Shown here: positions 33,671 through 44,964 of the stretch, one piece after another
Layout: each line of letters begins with the position of its first letter
How positions within the stretch are numbered: the first letter of the stretch is position 1
From: Rutstroemia sp. NJR-2017a BVV2
Taxonomy: Eukaryota; Ascomycota; Leotiomycetes; Helotiales; Rutstroemiaceae
Direction of reading: 5' to 3'
Length of the DNA stretch: 64,000 nt
Assembly (NCBI GenBank): GCA_002946415.1
Contig: NJPS01000002.1
Location: 363,383 to 427,382, forward strand
Notes under the pieces: model-generated
Told to the model about the DNA's origin: nothing
Database searches by the model: none
Seen by the model: the letters and a program-made list of their open reading frames with translations, nothing else
Translations under genes and position numbers: made by a program

Positions 33671-35234
33671 CTAATCAACCTTTGGTTTCCTGACCCGCCT
33701 TTCTTTCATGGCTGGTGGTGCAGCCATCCGGAGTTCTTGCATGAGCTCTCGAGGCAGACGACTATGAGCCAACGAGAATGGTGTTGTCGTGGCATTTGTC
33801 TGGCGTTGTCTGTACATTATTTAGCATGTAAAGTTTTGTGGGACGGCTGTGGGTGGTAAATACCTTCTCATCAATGCTAGAACATCACTCTCATCTATTG
33901 TTTTCCGACCAGCATGCTCGGAGTAGGCAGCCAGATCATCACTGACTTGTTCGAAAAACCAATCGGATGCTTGCATTATCGCATCTACAGTATCCTTGCT
34001 CAATTTCGTCTTGTTGTTGGGTCCACTTCGTGTGAATGCGGATGCAAGCTTTTTCACCATACCCTGAGGTAGGGATGAATACTTGAGGCCATGCTTGGAG
34101 AGCTTTTGAGTCTTTTTCGAATGGTTTGTTCTCACAAGCGCTGGGGATGACTTATCATCGTATGAGCTAATCCGCCTCTGTTCACTATGCTGTTTCTCCT
34201 CTTGCCTGAATGATGGCCTAGGAATTTCATCCTCGTCCTCTAGTACGGTTTCTTCTTCGTCTAGCATAGGAATTTCTAATGGTTCCTCCTCCTCTAGAAG
34301 TGGAGAAAACTCACGCTCCTGCTGCACCTCGTTAGGCTGTGGAATTGTGAATAGAAAGGTTGCGTCTCTCTCATCCGCTGGTGACGATGCACGGGGTCTA
34401 ATATCACTACTTCGACCTGGAAGCAAAGACCGGCGGCTGAGCCTATAGTCTAAAAGCCCTTGGGTCGCTGTTTGGTCCCTAATATGTATCAGCAGAAACT
34501 CTGTAGTGCTTTTGACATACTAAAACTGACATTTGTGAGAATGGAGAATCGCCCATTGCTGGAAAATCATCGGCCTGAAAATCATCTCCGTGGAAATTCA
34601 TGTCACCTCTGGTAAGATCAATGCCATCTAAATCGCCGAAGCGGTCGCTCATACGCACACTTCCAAAGCTGCTCCTTGAATACCGTCCGCCAATAGGCTC
34701 GTTGACTGCTCGTCGCGGAAGCTCGATAGAACGTGAAGTTAAATTCTCATCCTCCAGCGGAGCCAGACTTGGCAGCAATAAGCTCTCATCGTCTTCGCTT
34801 CCCTCATCATCGTCAATCTCCTCCTCTATAGGCAAAGAAAGTCGGGGTGGTATCAGGGCAGGTCCCTCATCAAGCTCATCCTCTGGTGGTATGAAACTAG
34901 TTCTGGGCTTGCGGGGAGCAACCCGCGGAGACGGAACGGTTGGAACTGTCTGGGGGGCCAGTGTTCTACTGAGCAATCTCAATATATCTCGAGGCGTTTC
35001 TCTCTGCTGCCTCCCACTACGTCTCCTATCTTTACCCGGCGTCAACCCTGCTCGACGCGCATCGACTTCCCTTCGAGCAGCTCTTCCATGAGGAGTTAGA
35101 GGATTTGTTCCTCGCACAGAACCACCTAGTCTCAGTCCAAGGTTTGGCGTTCTCGGCTGGGCTGCAGGTGTTCTAGTCAAGGATCGGCCAGCACTAGGCG
35201 TGCGATGAGATGGCGTTTCAGGTCTTGAATCCAT
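33671..35234 (-). CDS. Inner kinetochore protein CENP-T homologue (Cnn1)
   Basis: A histone-fold protein that pairs with CENP-W and recruits the Ndc80 complex through its long N-terminal tail. Exons 35234-34531, 34478-33864 and 33809-33671 give 485 residues. The N-terminal about 100 residues are basic and rich in Ser/Thr-Pro sites (SHRTPS, SLTRTP, PLTPHG), suitable Cdk sites for Ndc80 recruitment. The middle is acidic. The C-terminal about 110 residues form the histone fold (LPQGMVKKLASAF; DTVDAIMQASDWFFEQVSDDL; DESDVLALMRRQRQTN) followed by the fungal CENP-T extension (LPRELMQELRM). Intron 1 uses donor GTCAGT, chosen because it alone keeps the phase (SQM-DQTATQGLLDYRLS). Confidence 0.88.
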
Positions 35235-35807
35235 AGCCCTTTGCTGATTCGTGAACCTTAGGGAAGTCTGCTACGAGTCGCTACGGACAACAGCTGTTCA
35301 GCACATTGAGGACTGGCAGAAACGTGCTATTTGTGAGACGCGAGCGGCAGAATAGCTGCGCTTTCGTATGAATGGGTCGAAGATCAATGCTAAGCTCTAC
35401 TTGGGGGATCTTCGGGAGCACCGTGGTTATAGCGCTGGTTAAGTGATAAGAATCGGAAAGTGTATTGTTGGGTGATGTCCAGGTGTAGACGCGTCGCAAA
35501 AGTACACAAGGCTGTTTTCTAGCTGTTTAGGCCTTGCATTATCTTATCTTAGCGTTCTCGGCGTGGTGGGTCTAGGAAGGCTGAAAGAAAAAAATAATTT
35601 CGGAATGCTAAATCAATACTCGTAGTTCCCTCAGCACAGCGACATAGCTTCTCTCTACATTTGAGATTCTATTACAAGCTCGGGTAAATCTGTATTGAGG
35701 AGCCGCTCGATTGTCTTGTTGATTTTTGACGTTGAGTTTCTAAGATCTACCTACAAAGTGCATTCCAGGTTTCGCTGTAAAATCCACGCACGCCGTTCAC
35801 CATCACG
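35235..35807. promoter_or_regulatory. Divergent promoter, CENP-T / CMS1
   Basis: About 570 bases between divergent start codons. No gene is recognised. Confidence 0.35.
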
Positions 35808-36823
35808 ATGTCGAACGAGGACAACCTCCAAGAGCCTCTGCTAGAGGATTCCACTCTACCTCAATCGGAGTCGGGGAATACAACTAATACAGCCTCAAAG
35901 AAGAGAAAGCGAGCTAAGGGTCAGGGACAGGAAGAGTCAAAAAACAAGGAGTCTGCTAAGAGAAAAAAACCTAAACCTTCCGAGGATGAAGACATTGATG
36001 TTGAAGCTGGTCTTAACCATGCAATTGCGAAGATGGACAATCACTTATTGGCAGACTATATCGCGCGACAGACTCGGCGGTACGAGAACGACTTGAGCTC
36101 TGTCGAATTAGAAGATAAATACTTGCCTGGTGAGTTGTACTTAGCACTCCTCTCCCTATCACCTGTTAACCACCGTGCCTTCAGTCACTGCTATACGAGA
36201 CACTACATCCTGGAGTAAACCACGAACCCTCGATAATCTCCCCGAATTTCTCGAAAAGTTCGCCGGGCATCCAACAAAGCTCTGGTCCGCCTCGAAAAAG
36301 AATGGTTCCCCTCATACTATCATTGTTACTGCTGCAGGACTTCGAGCAGCTGACATTGCTCGGTACGTTGCATCGCCATGTCGTTCAACATCAATCTACT
36401 CTGCCTCGTAAGAAGTTTATCTGACAATCTTTGACAGAGCCGTTCGGAATTTCCAAACAAAGGATGTAAAAGTAGCAAAGCTGTTTGCCAAACATATCAA
36501 AATCAAAGACTCTATTGCCTTTTTGAAATCGACAAGAACCGGTATTGCGGTTGGTACGCCTCAAAGGCTGCAGGACCTGATGGATGATGGTCAGCACATA
36601 TCATTTCTACCTGTTGCCTATCTTCTGACTTATATTTGCAGGTTCGCTTGCCATTGATAGATTGGAAAGAATAATCATTGATGCATCCCATGTCGATCAG
36701 AAGCGTAGGGGTATCCTTGAGATGAAAGAGACACAGGTTCCGTTAATCAAGTGGTTGGGTGCCTCTACTTTTAGGGACAGATATGAAGGGTCTACAGACA
36801 GGTTGCAGATTTTCTTTTACTAG
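35808..36823 (+). CDS. CMS1: Cms1 family ribosome-biogenesis protein
   Basis: A nucleolar protein of the small-subunit processome group, derived from a degenerate DEAD-box fold. Exons 35808-36129, 36185-36362, 36438-36589 and 36642-36823 give 277 residues. A Lys-rich, acidic N-terminal tail (KKRKRAKGQ) precedes the domain. The domain shows TIIVTAAGLRAADIAR, FAKHIKIKDSIAFL, the motif-Ib-like VGTPQRLQDL and, in place of a DEAD box, IIIDASHVDQKRRG, which is diagnostic of Cms1. The enzyme-like fold lacks the ATP-hydrolysis residues. The C-terminus FRDRYEGSTDRLQIFFY closes the protein. Confidence 0.9.
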
Positions 36824-37207
36824 AGATCTGTTCAAGATAGCTGCGAAAACGCCTTCCCTATAGAACAGACTCTGGCGTGGGGAAAGTGTCGACCTGTTAG
36901 GGCTTATATAAATGGTAAGTTCAATCGGGTTGGTATTTTCAGGAAAGAGCACTGTACCTGACAGTTCTAGCTACTTCGCAGTACTGAGCTTGTTCTACTT
37001 TACTCTAATCTTAATCAAATCCTACTTCAATCACACTGGACGCGCAACTCCTCCTTGCAAAGTTTATATACGTCACAATCTCTCCTCGCACGACAGCCTG
37101 AATACTCCCAGTTACCACCAGGACTATTCCATACACATATCTGCATGCTTGGATCGAACCGCACAGTGTTTACTACGGTTTATTGACATATTGTTGGGCC
37201 AAAGAAA
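36824..37207. other. Intergenic, CMS1 / CFEM gene
   Basis: About 380 bases on the + strand between two same-direction genes. It contains the 3' flank of CMS1 and the promoter/leader of the CFEM gene. Confidence 0.35.
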
Positions 37208-37994
37208 ATGCGTTACCTTTCGTTTTTGATAGCTCTAGCTCTTATGCAATGGCCCGTTCGAGCAAAGGAAGATATTCTTGTTCCAAGTAAGCATTCATCA
37301 AAGTCCTTGCAGCTCCATGTATCTTTGTCTAACGGTACTCAAATTTAGTTTGTGCTATACATTGCTGGGAGAATACGAGATACATCAGCAAATGCACAGA
37401 CAGCGACGACTGCCTCTGTCGGGAGCCAGAGTATCAAAATGTAGGTTGAATCACCAAATTTTCCAAGTTTACTGCCCATTTGCCATGTTGAACGCGTGTT
37501 GACATATGCTTGAACAGTCTATTTTCAAGTGTCTCTATTCTCAATGCGATACTGTTCATTTTGGATCGGCACTGCATCATTCTATAGCGCAATGTTCTGG
37601 TGCTGTGAGCGACGTTACACTGTTAACAATACCGAATTTTCCGAACCACGATTCTCTTCGCCGTCGGGAGGCTGAATACCTTGAGGGCGCGGGATTATAT
37701 GGCTCTGGGTCAGACTCGAGTTATCCCACTCAAAGTGCATTCCCAATGCAAAGCGCAGGCCCGTATGTACCTGGGACCTTTACATCGTCGATACCACCAC
37801 TATACACCCCTCACGATACCGCTACGGTAACATCAAAACTATCCGCCGACCCTACATCGATCGTATACAGCACTGCGGTAGACCTCATCACGGCCAGTCC
37901 CTTACTGTTCACAGGTATTGCTCCAAACATAACGCCTTGCGTCTTCTTGTCTATTGTCCTAATGGGGCTTTCTGGGTTATATTTGGCTGTCTGA
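37208..37994 (+). CDS. CFEM-domain GPI-anchored surface protein
   Basis: A secreted, probably cell-wall or plasma-membrane bound protein of the fungal eight-cysteine CFEM family, whose members bind heme/iron or act in host interaction. Exons 37208-37286, 37349-37440 and 37518-37994 give 215 residues. A signal peptide (MRYLSFLIALALMQWPVRA) is followed by the CFEM domain with eight Cys: CAIHC, KCTDSDDCLC, FKCLYSQC and AQC. The Asp in DSDDCLC may be the axial heme ligand seen in Csa2-type proteins. A Ser/Thr/Pro-rich stretch follows, then a C-terminal hydrophobic tail (VFLSIVLMGLSGLYLAV), consistent with GPI attachment. The start was fixed by the signal peptide. Confidence 0.9.
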
Positions 37995-38779
37995 CTAGGA
38001 TAACCATTCTCTGAATATTTAGAATGTCACGGTTGGATTCTAACCCTGGATGAGTTACAGCCTTCTGGTACATTGGTCGTTCCAAGCATACGTCCCTAGA
38101 TGGACAATTTCAGTTTTCTTCTTAATTTACCTATTGTCAGTATCTATCTCTAGGCCAGGTTGGTGTGGCTGTGTTCTGTTAGGAGATTGGACAATACTGG
38201 GTCCACATACATATAACCCCGCATGAATACCCACTTCTTCGGTTTCTTCGAGGATTCATATATTAATGACCAGGCGCGACGGGTGAGGGGAGTTCTAGTG
38301 CAGTTTTTATGTAACTCTAGTGTCAACAAAGGAAAAGTACAAAAGATTGGAGCTTAGCTCTTAGAAAAATTACCGTCTATTCATACTTGGAATCTGTAAG
38401 CGATGTCTTCCTAAAAACTTAGATTTCTTATTATCTTTACTTTAGCAGGTACATTGAAGAACTTTCTCTCCTCTAACCATCGTTGATAAGTATTGGGTGT
38501 AGAACATTCATTGCACACGCTCAACTTTCGCGGTAGTAACAATTCTTAGTGTGAGATCCATCGCCGACATTATAGTTCCGTGGAGCGGAAGCATGCAGCT
38601 AGTGGTCCCAAATATTTAAGCTTAATTACGCCCAGCTGCTCACAGAAACGTCCGTGCTTATTTGCATGTATGATGTTTTTATTTTTTTCGCCAAAATCTT
38701 CAAACTCGCTATCCTCATTGAATACACTACTCCCCAAAGTTTCCTGTCAGTTCATATATTCCTTTCCTATACACCGACA
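37995..38779. other. Intergenic, CFEM gene / NOP6
   Basis: About 785 bases without a supported gene. It holds the 3' flank of the CFEM gene and the NOP6 promoter. Confidence 0.35.
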
Positions 38780-39959
38780 ATGGGTTTCAGTGCAGGCACT
38801 TCCCGAGCCGAAAGGAAAGCAAAGAAGCGCAAGCTGGAGAATTCTATTCCTGATGTTCCTGAAGACCTCGAAACAGAGTCTGCCAACGAAGAAATTACAT
38901 CAGCGAAGAGGAAAAGAGATTCGCACGACGGTGCGGATGGTAGCGCCGAGCAAGACGCGGAGAAAAGCGAACGCATAGAAAAGTCTGATCGCAAAGCCAA
39001 AAGAACAAAGGTCAATTCTACCGATGCGCCATCCTCGTCGATACCGACTGGAGATCAAGAAGCTAGCTTGCTGAACGACGAGAATGCACCAAAGAAGAGC
39101 AAGAAGGAGCGAAAAGCTGAGCGCAAGGCGAGAGAAGCTGCTGCTGCTACTGCCACGCCCGAGACACTTGCCACCACAACCACACCAGAACAAAATGCCC
39201 CAGAGAAAGCGTCGAGGGCGGAATCTGCGAAGACAAATGCGGGAGCCAGTGTTCGCAAGAAGCAAAAAGTGACAGATCCGAAACCTGAAGGCAAGGCTGC
39301 GAGGTTTATTGTTTTCATAGGTAAGGTGGAATTCCTGGATTTTGTATCGGTGCATCCTACTAACGGAGGCGTTAGGGAACCTACCATTCACAGCAACGAC
39401 AGCATCTATACAAAAGCACTTTGCAGCCGTCAAACCGTTATCTGTACGTCACCAGACGGAGAAGGGCAATGCATCCAAGTCGAAGGGGTATGCTTTTCTC
39501 GAGTTTGAAGGCTATGATCATATGAAGACCTGTTTAAAGCAATTCCATCAATCGACGTTTAAGGACGATCTTTCAGCACCAAGGAAAATAAATGTCGAGT
39601 TAACGTGAGTTATATTCTCCCCTCCAACCCTTGCTTTGGCGATTACTGTAAACTAACTGCCGAAGCGCTGGTGGTGGTGGCAACACAAAAGATAGACGGT
39701 CAAAGATTCAAGAGAAAAATCAAAAATTAAATGAGCAACGGATTCGACAAGCACAAGAGGTAGAGTTCCACCTATTTCGTTTGAGCATTTACAGCCAGCA
39801 CAGTTTGATGACGACGAGTCCTTTTGTTTCACTTGCTGACAATGACTACAGACAGAGAACAAAGTCAAGGGTAACAAGAATAGTGGAGGATCTAGTGCAC
39901 AAGTATTAGCCGACGACAGTGGAATGCATCCCAGCAGAAGAGCAAGAATTGCGGGTTAA
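38780..39959 (+). CDS. NOP6: RRM protein Nop6 (nucleolar, small-subunit biogenesis)
   Basis: An RNA-binding ribosome-biogenesis factor of the 40S pathway. Exons 38780-39320, 39376-39604, 39666-39759 and 39852-39959 give 323 residues. The N-terminal about 175 residues are charged and disordered with Lys/Arg blocks. The single RRM begins ARFIVFIGNLPFTATTASIQKHF across intron 1 and has RNP1 KSKGYAFLEF. A basic helical segment (KIQEKNQKLNEQRIRQAQE) and the conserved closing phrase MHPSRRARIAG follow. The ATG at 38,780 is preferred over the open frame upstream, which translates promoter DNA. Confidence 0.9.
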
Positions 39960-40392
39960 AAGCAGCGGATACCCTTTTATTGCAACGTCGTTGTTAATGA
40001 TGGGAGGAACCAATTGATGTTCGATTAGAAATCCAAATTCAAAAATATTGATCAAACGCACGATCCGAATATATTCGTTACTCCATGCAGCCCTCGTGAT
40101 TTATCTACAGAAAAAAGGTATCTTTCGGTATCTTCCAAAACCGCTATGCTGTCTTGATACTGCCCAAATTCTACAGCATAGAATTGAAATATCCGATAAA
40201 CAGAAAACAGGCTTCATATTACCATAGCAATATTCCTCCTCCCCACGACGCCTCCAATCCCGTGATGTCTTCTGGAATCAGATTATCGGTATAAGTCAAA
40301 CCGATGTCTCCTGCTCGACTATATATATATGCCGTTGTAGCTCAACAAAGATATTCGGGATCAAATGGTCAGGTATTACGTTGGGTCTCTCC
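39960..40392. other. Convergent intergenic, NOP6 / racA
   Basis: About 430 bases between two converging stop codons. It presumably carries both 3' UTRs. No other feature is seen. Confidence 0.35.
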
Positions 40393-41300
40393 TCACAAGA
40401 GCGTGCAAGACTTCTTCTTAGACTTTGGCGTTTGCGTTGGTGGATTTATAACGACACTATCTTTGTCAGCTCAAATACTGAGATATCATTCAGACCAACA
40501 TGGTACCCACCGAATCGCTTCATCAAAAACCATCTTGAGATTCCTTTGAGTCATGGCTGAGCATTCAACGTATTTGTGTGCCTGTATTTCCTTTGCAACG
40601 ATTATAGCCTGTTCGTAGCTAACAGGTTCCATTCGCTTGGCTCTGAGAGCCTCTCTCGTCTCCGTCTGGTCCCTCAAGTCCAACTTAGTCCCGACAAGTA
40701 TGATAGGAACATTAGGTGCATGATGGGACACCTCTGGCCACCACTTCAAGCAGATCAGTTAGTCGAGCACTTCCAAGATTTCCAAGCAGGAACGTTGTTA
40801 AAAATACCTTTGCTTTTACGTTGTCAAACGATGGAGGGCTAACGATGGAGAAGCAGATCAGGAACACATCTGTCTGAGGGTATGACAAGGGCCTCAGTCT
40901 GTCGTAATCCTCCTGTCCAGCAGTATCCCACAACCCCAAGCTTATCGGCTTTCCATCAACCATTACACTGGCGGAATAATTATCGAAGCTAACAGTATCA
41001 GTAACCAACGTGAATCGCGCAGTTCAGCCACACTTACACCGTGGGGATGTATTCCCCTGGGAACGCGTTTGTAGTATAAGATATAAGAAGGCACGTCTTT
41101 GTTTCTGAGAGTCAGCCATTGATCGAGAGCTGTAGAGATGTAAGGCAACGGCATACCTTGCCGACCGCTCCGTCACCGGTCACAACGCACTGTGTAGAAA
41201 TGAAGTTAGCGCCAAGCTTCGGCGAGAATCGCAATTGATCAGGTACTTGAGAGGCGCGTATTGAACTAACCTTGATAGACTGAGTATTTGGTTGTGTCAT
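40393..41300 (-). CDS. racA: Rho-family small GTPase Rac
   Basis: A polarity GTPase controlling hyphal growth, actin and NADPH-oxidase signalling. Six exons: 41300-41271, 41189-41157, 41096-41038, 40988-40808, 40743-40511 and 40456-40393, for 199 residues. Visible motifs: P-loop GDGAVGK-TCLL, effector loop [31 protein letters not shown], a basic tail (PKSKKKS) and the CAAX box CTLL for geranylgeranylation. It is Rac, not Cdc42: the G4 motif is [10 protein letters not shown] and the segment FDNVKAKWWPEV is used, whereas fungal Cdc42 reads VGTQVDLRD. The first exons are very short (30, 33 and 59 bases), so the gene does not appear as one open frame. Confidence 0.95.
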
Positions 41301-44300
41301 CTTGACTCTGGTGAGATGAATTCTTAGAGAACTGTTGATAGTCCAGAGAGTGGGATTCGATCGGTATTTGTTTCGTTTGTGTCGTGAGGCTATCTCTGCA
41401 TGACGGTCAGATATCTTGATACATCGGAAGTTGGCTTTCCCGAGAGGGAGGAACGAGTGTCAGCGACTCGCGGACTGCTGGTGCCTCGAGAAACTGACCT
41501 GTATGGGAATTGACGTTGAGAGGAGACAAAGAAGTGAAGATCGGATGACAGGATTGAAAAAGTCGAGTGGGCTAAGAGTATTTTTCGTGGAAGTCGGGAT
41601 TTCGGTAGAAGGGTGCAATGGACTGATTCTCCTTATCGAATGGCAAAATGAACGCTAGCTAGCAAGTTGGTGTGATGAGGATGCGATGAGAACGAGGATG
41701 AGAATGGGGAAAACGGGAGGTATTTGAGACGCCGATATGAGAAGCGGTTGTTGAAATGATCGGATGTGATGCTTTGATTGTTTAGGAAGGGGAGTAAGAG
41801 GAAGGAGATTGTTGCAGAATTAGAACCACAGGGCAAGCAAGATTCGCACAAACTGGAGCTGTTGTTGTTGTTGAGAGTCGAGAGTCGAGAGTTGAGACAA
41901 AGCGCATGGATGGATGGATGGATGGATTGATGGATTGATGGATCGATGGAGCCTGAGCGCTGCGATGTGCGATGTGCGATGTGAAATGTTAAGGCTACTT
42001 TTGCATGGACTTGTGGACTTGGAATAAGGAATAAGGCTACCTGTTACCTGCTACCTAGTAGGTACGGAGGTAAGTACTGGTAGTGGTAGTTAGTACTCGG
42101 TTGATGAAGCAGATCTGTAACGCCTCACCACGCGCCTCCTCCAGCTTTTCTTTTTGCTTACGATACTACTATGCCTCTCCGTAGTCCTACCACATAATAT
42201 GCCTACTTCGTACAAAAGTATCCTTGCTCACAGCCTTTCTGCCTTTCTTTCCAAATACCCATAAGTCACAGTGCCTCGAGTGCCAACTCTTCTTGCACGC
42301 ACGGTAAGACGTGGGACGTGCGACGTGCAACTATCTACGGAGCACTTGTATGTAGACCGATTCTCTCCAATTGGTCTGGATCTGGGAAGACTGTGATCTA
42401 ACCGAACAGCGGCTAATGGTGTGGATTATTGATTTAGGAGGTGTATCCCTACGAAGCATTTCGTACGACTCGACGGAATACTAACATACTAACTTAGAGT
42501 GGCGACCATGAATCGATAAATATCTCCCCATATGCGAATGAACAGGTGGGAACGACAGGACGGTAGCATCGTCTTTCTTGCTTTATGTAGCTCATCCTCG
42601 CATCGCACGGCACAGCGACGCAGCTACCGTACACAACTTCGAGCGCCCATGCGTTCCGTCATCCGACTTACGATTATTGCCAGAAGAAGGCAAAGGGGAA
42701 AGGAGGTCAAAAGCCAGAATGCCCAAAGAAAGCAGTATGGCTAGAGGAATTGTGTGTGAGGGTGAAAAGTTGGCTATCCAATCGTTCCGTTACCTATCTC
42801 TGGTGCTTTACTCCCTATTTCCAGCACTCCCTCTTATCTTTTGTCAACTGTATCTATGTCCAGGGATTCAAGAGGGGCATCGGCCGTTACTGGTCTGCGT
42901 TCAAACCCAATGTTTCTGTCGTTTCCCCCATCGATGCTCTAGCAGCTGCCAATGTGTTTCTGGTCTCTTCATGCCGAGGATGGCTCGAGAATTCCAATAC
43001 ATCCCATCAACAACACCGATCTCATTTACCCTCCACTTTGTTGCGATAGGCCTGGTGTGCCTCTGGTGTGCTGAGGTCGTGTACAGTATATGCGGAACAT
43101 TTTGGCAGGGTTAGACCTCCCCTCGTCTGCCTTGCATCGGCATAGCTGAGTGTTTCAAAGGACATGGACAGCCGGTAGGATCTACCCGGTACTTGATGTC
43201 AATGATGCGTATCACAGGGATAATGTAAGAAAGCCATCGGGTTGCGGGTATTGGCGACGAAAGTGCATCACAGCCATGTCCCGCGGGGACATAATCTACC
43301 AAAGACATGACACGTGTGATACGATAATGTCGAGGCGGTATCTGCACAAGAAGCTGGATTGCCATACTGTATTGGTATGGGGAGAACCGGTAATTGCAGA
43401 GTAGGCGGTGGCCACAAGCCCACTATGAGTAATGAACACCCTCCAGTGCACCACCCATATCATGGTTGGGACAGGCCCGCACTTCTCTGTGGTTCTTAGG
43501 ATATTGCTATGTTGCTTTCTTTTTGTCGTTTGCAATATAAGAATCCTGATGAACCTCGATACTAGATAACAGATGACTTTACGAGCTCCATATCTTACAT
43601 TGTTGTTGGTTGCAAAATTGGACGTGGGTTAGCAGAGGATAACTTCAAAATTCCAAGTTCAACATTTAAGAGGGTTGTTAAAACTTCACATACGTATCAA
43701 TCAATAAAACTACTTTGTACCAATAGAAGCGATTTCGAGTAATTATTGTTCGGCTTGAAAATTCTTAATTCAGGCACAGGCAAGGCTGGTGTCTAGCGTC
43801 TAGCGTCTAGGGTTGTGGCTGTGGCTGGCTTGCATTCCCGCACCCACGAGTGTCGAGGGTGCCAACACCAGATCTCCTCCATGTCGACAAGAGGGTAATC
43901 GTTTGGCATCAAGAGCCATCTTCCAATTGGCTAAGATCAATAACTGGGGAGTATCTGTTTGTGTGTCTGGTTATTTGACTCGCATGTTCTCAGCAATTTT
44001 TTCGCATTTGTATTATTCTCTTGGTGCTTTTGGATTTGTCGAGTTGTCTTCTCTCTAAGCTAGACAACCAGTAGTCAAATATCTGCTGCCACCACGCCGA
44101 GCGTGGATTTCAATACTCGTGTCTCTGTTCCAGCATGTGTTACTTGCTCTCCAATTAATTGTGGATGCTCATGCGGACGTTTTGATTATCGATAATGGTT
44201 TGTGCATCTCTGGGTCGAATGTTGTCGGCGCAAGCGCGTGGTGGTTGCTCGAGCGGCCACCAACGGCCATGTCAATGTTAAATCTCCCAGATGCAGCGTT

Positions 44301-44964
44301 GATTCGTGCTCCGGTAGAGAATATTTTGGATTTGTACCTTAGGACTTGCGTTGCTGGCGTCGCTGATGTCGTCAACGCCCAGTCTCTGTCGAACCCGATT
44401 AACAGCTACCAGCATATCTACCTTGCGCTGTCTGTTCTTCCCCACCTCCATCATACTAGTCACCATATGCGATAGTAGCTGCTCTTCTTCGCTTAGCGCC
44501 TGCTGCATCTTGTTCTCCGGACGCGTGTTTGATTCGCGGCGCGCCTATTAATTGTCTGTCTGTCGGTAACCCGCTAAATCACCGCTTCTCGCCCCAACAG
44601 CGGCCTCTATCACCTCAGACATATTGTACTGATTTGCAGGGAGCGGCGTAGAGTCCACGACGCTGAAAACCGAGGGTTCGTGCAATCACCTGTTGCGGGC
44701 TATTTTCTCACCTTGAGAACCAACAATTGCAGGTGTTCCCATTCGATGCTAATCCGAGACAGCAGCAATGAACCCCTGCATACCTGCATATGTATTCCCT
44801 AGCACAGCCTATGTTGCTGTAACCATGACAGGGGCCGGCGGCTAGGTGTGCTTGATAATTCTGGCACTTATGAACACTCCATCTCACCTCTACCTTCTGC
44901 CACTGACAACAATCTCACCTACTCACAAAACCTGCATATCCAAAGTAGGTCCAGTCTATCGGCG
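41301..44964. other. Gene-poor 3.7 kb region with simple repeats
   Basis: A long stretch between the racA start and the HET gene. It contains the racA promoter and leader. Short tandem repeats are common: GTT/GTC-type runs near 41,858-41,895, a TGGA/TTGA tetramer run at about 41,905-41,950, GCGATGT units near 41,960-41,985, and a triple GTCTAGC near 43,792-43,811. Several open frames (42532-43114 region, 43813-44058, 44119-44475) have no domain and no splice support. The base composition is normal, unlike the AT-rich block further right. Confidence 0.5.
44278..44508 (-). CDS. Possible small hypothetical protein or gene fragment
   Basis: A 76-residue frame with a true ATG at 44,508. Its first 60 residues look like helical coding sequence (MQQALSEEEQLLSHMVTSMM, VDMLVAVNRVRQRLG) with charged and hydrophobic residues alternating, but I recognise no family. 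It could be the 5' piece of a decayed accessory gene next to the HET locus. It could equally be chance in a Ser/Leu-rich region, since another frame on the + strand covers the same bases. Low confidence. Confidence 0.2.
   Translation of the reverse strand: MQQALSEEEQLLSHMVTSMMEVGKNRQRKVDMLVAVNRVRQRLGVDDISDASNASPKVQIQNILYRSTNQRCIWEI

Noticed and set aside
42578..43114. 178-codon + strand frame with Cys-rich content
   Set aside because: No family, no signal peptide, no ATG-proximal conservation. Overlapping frames in other phases are equally long.
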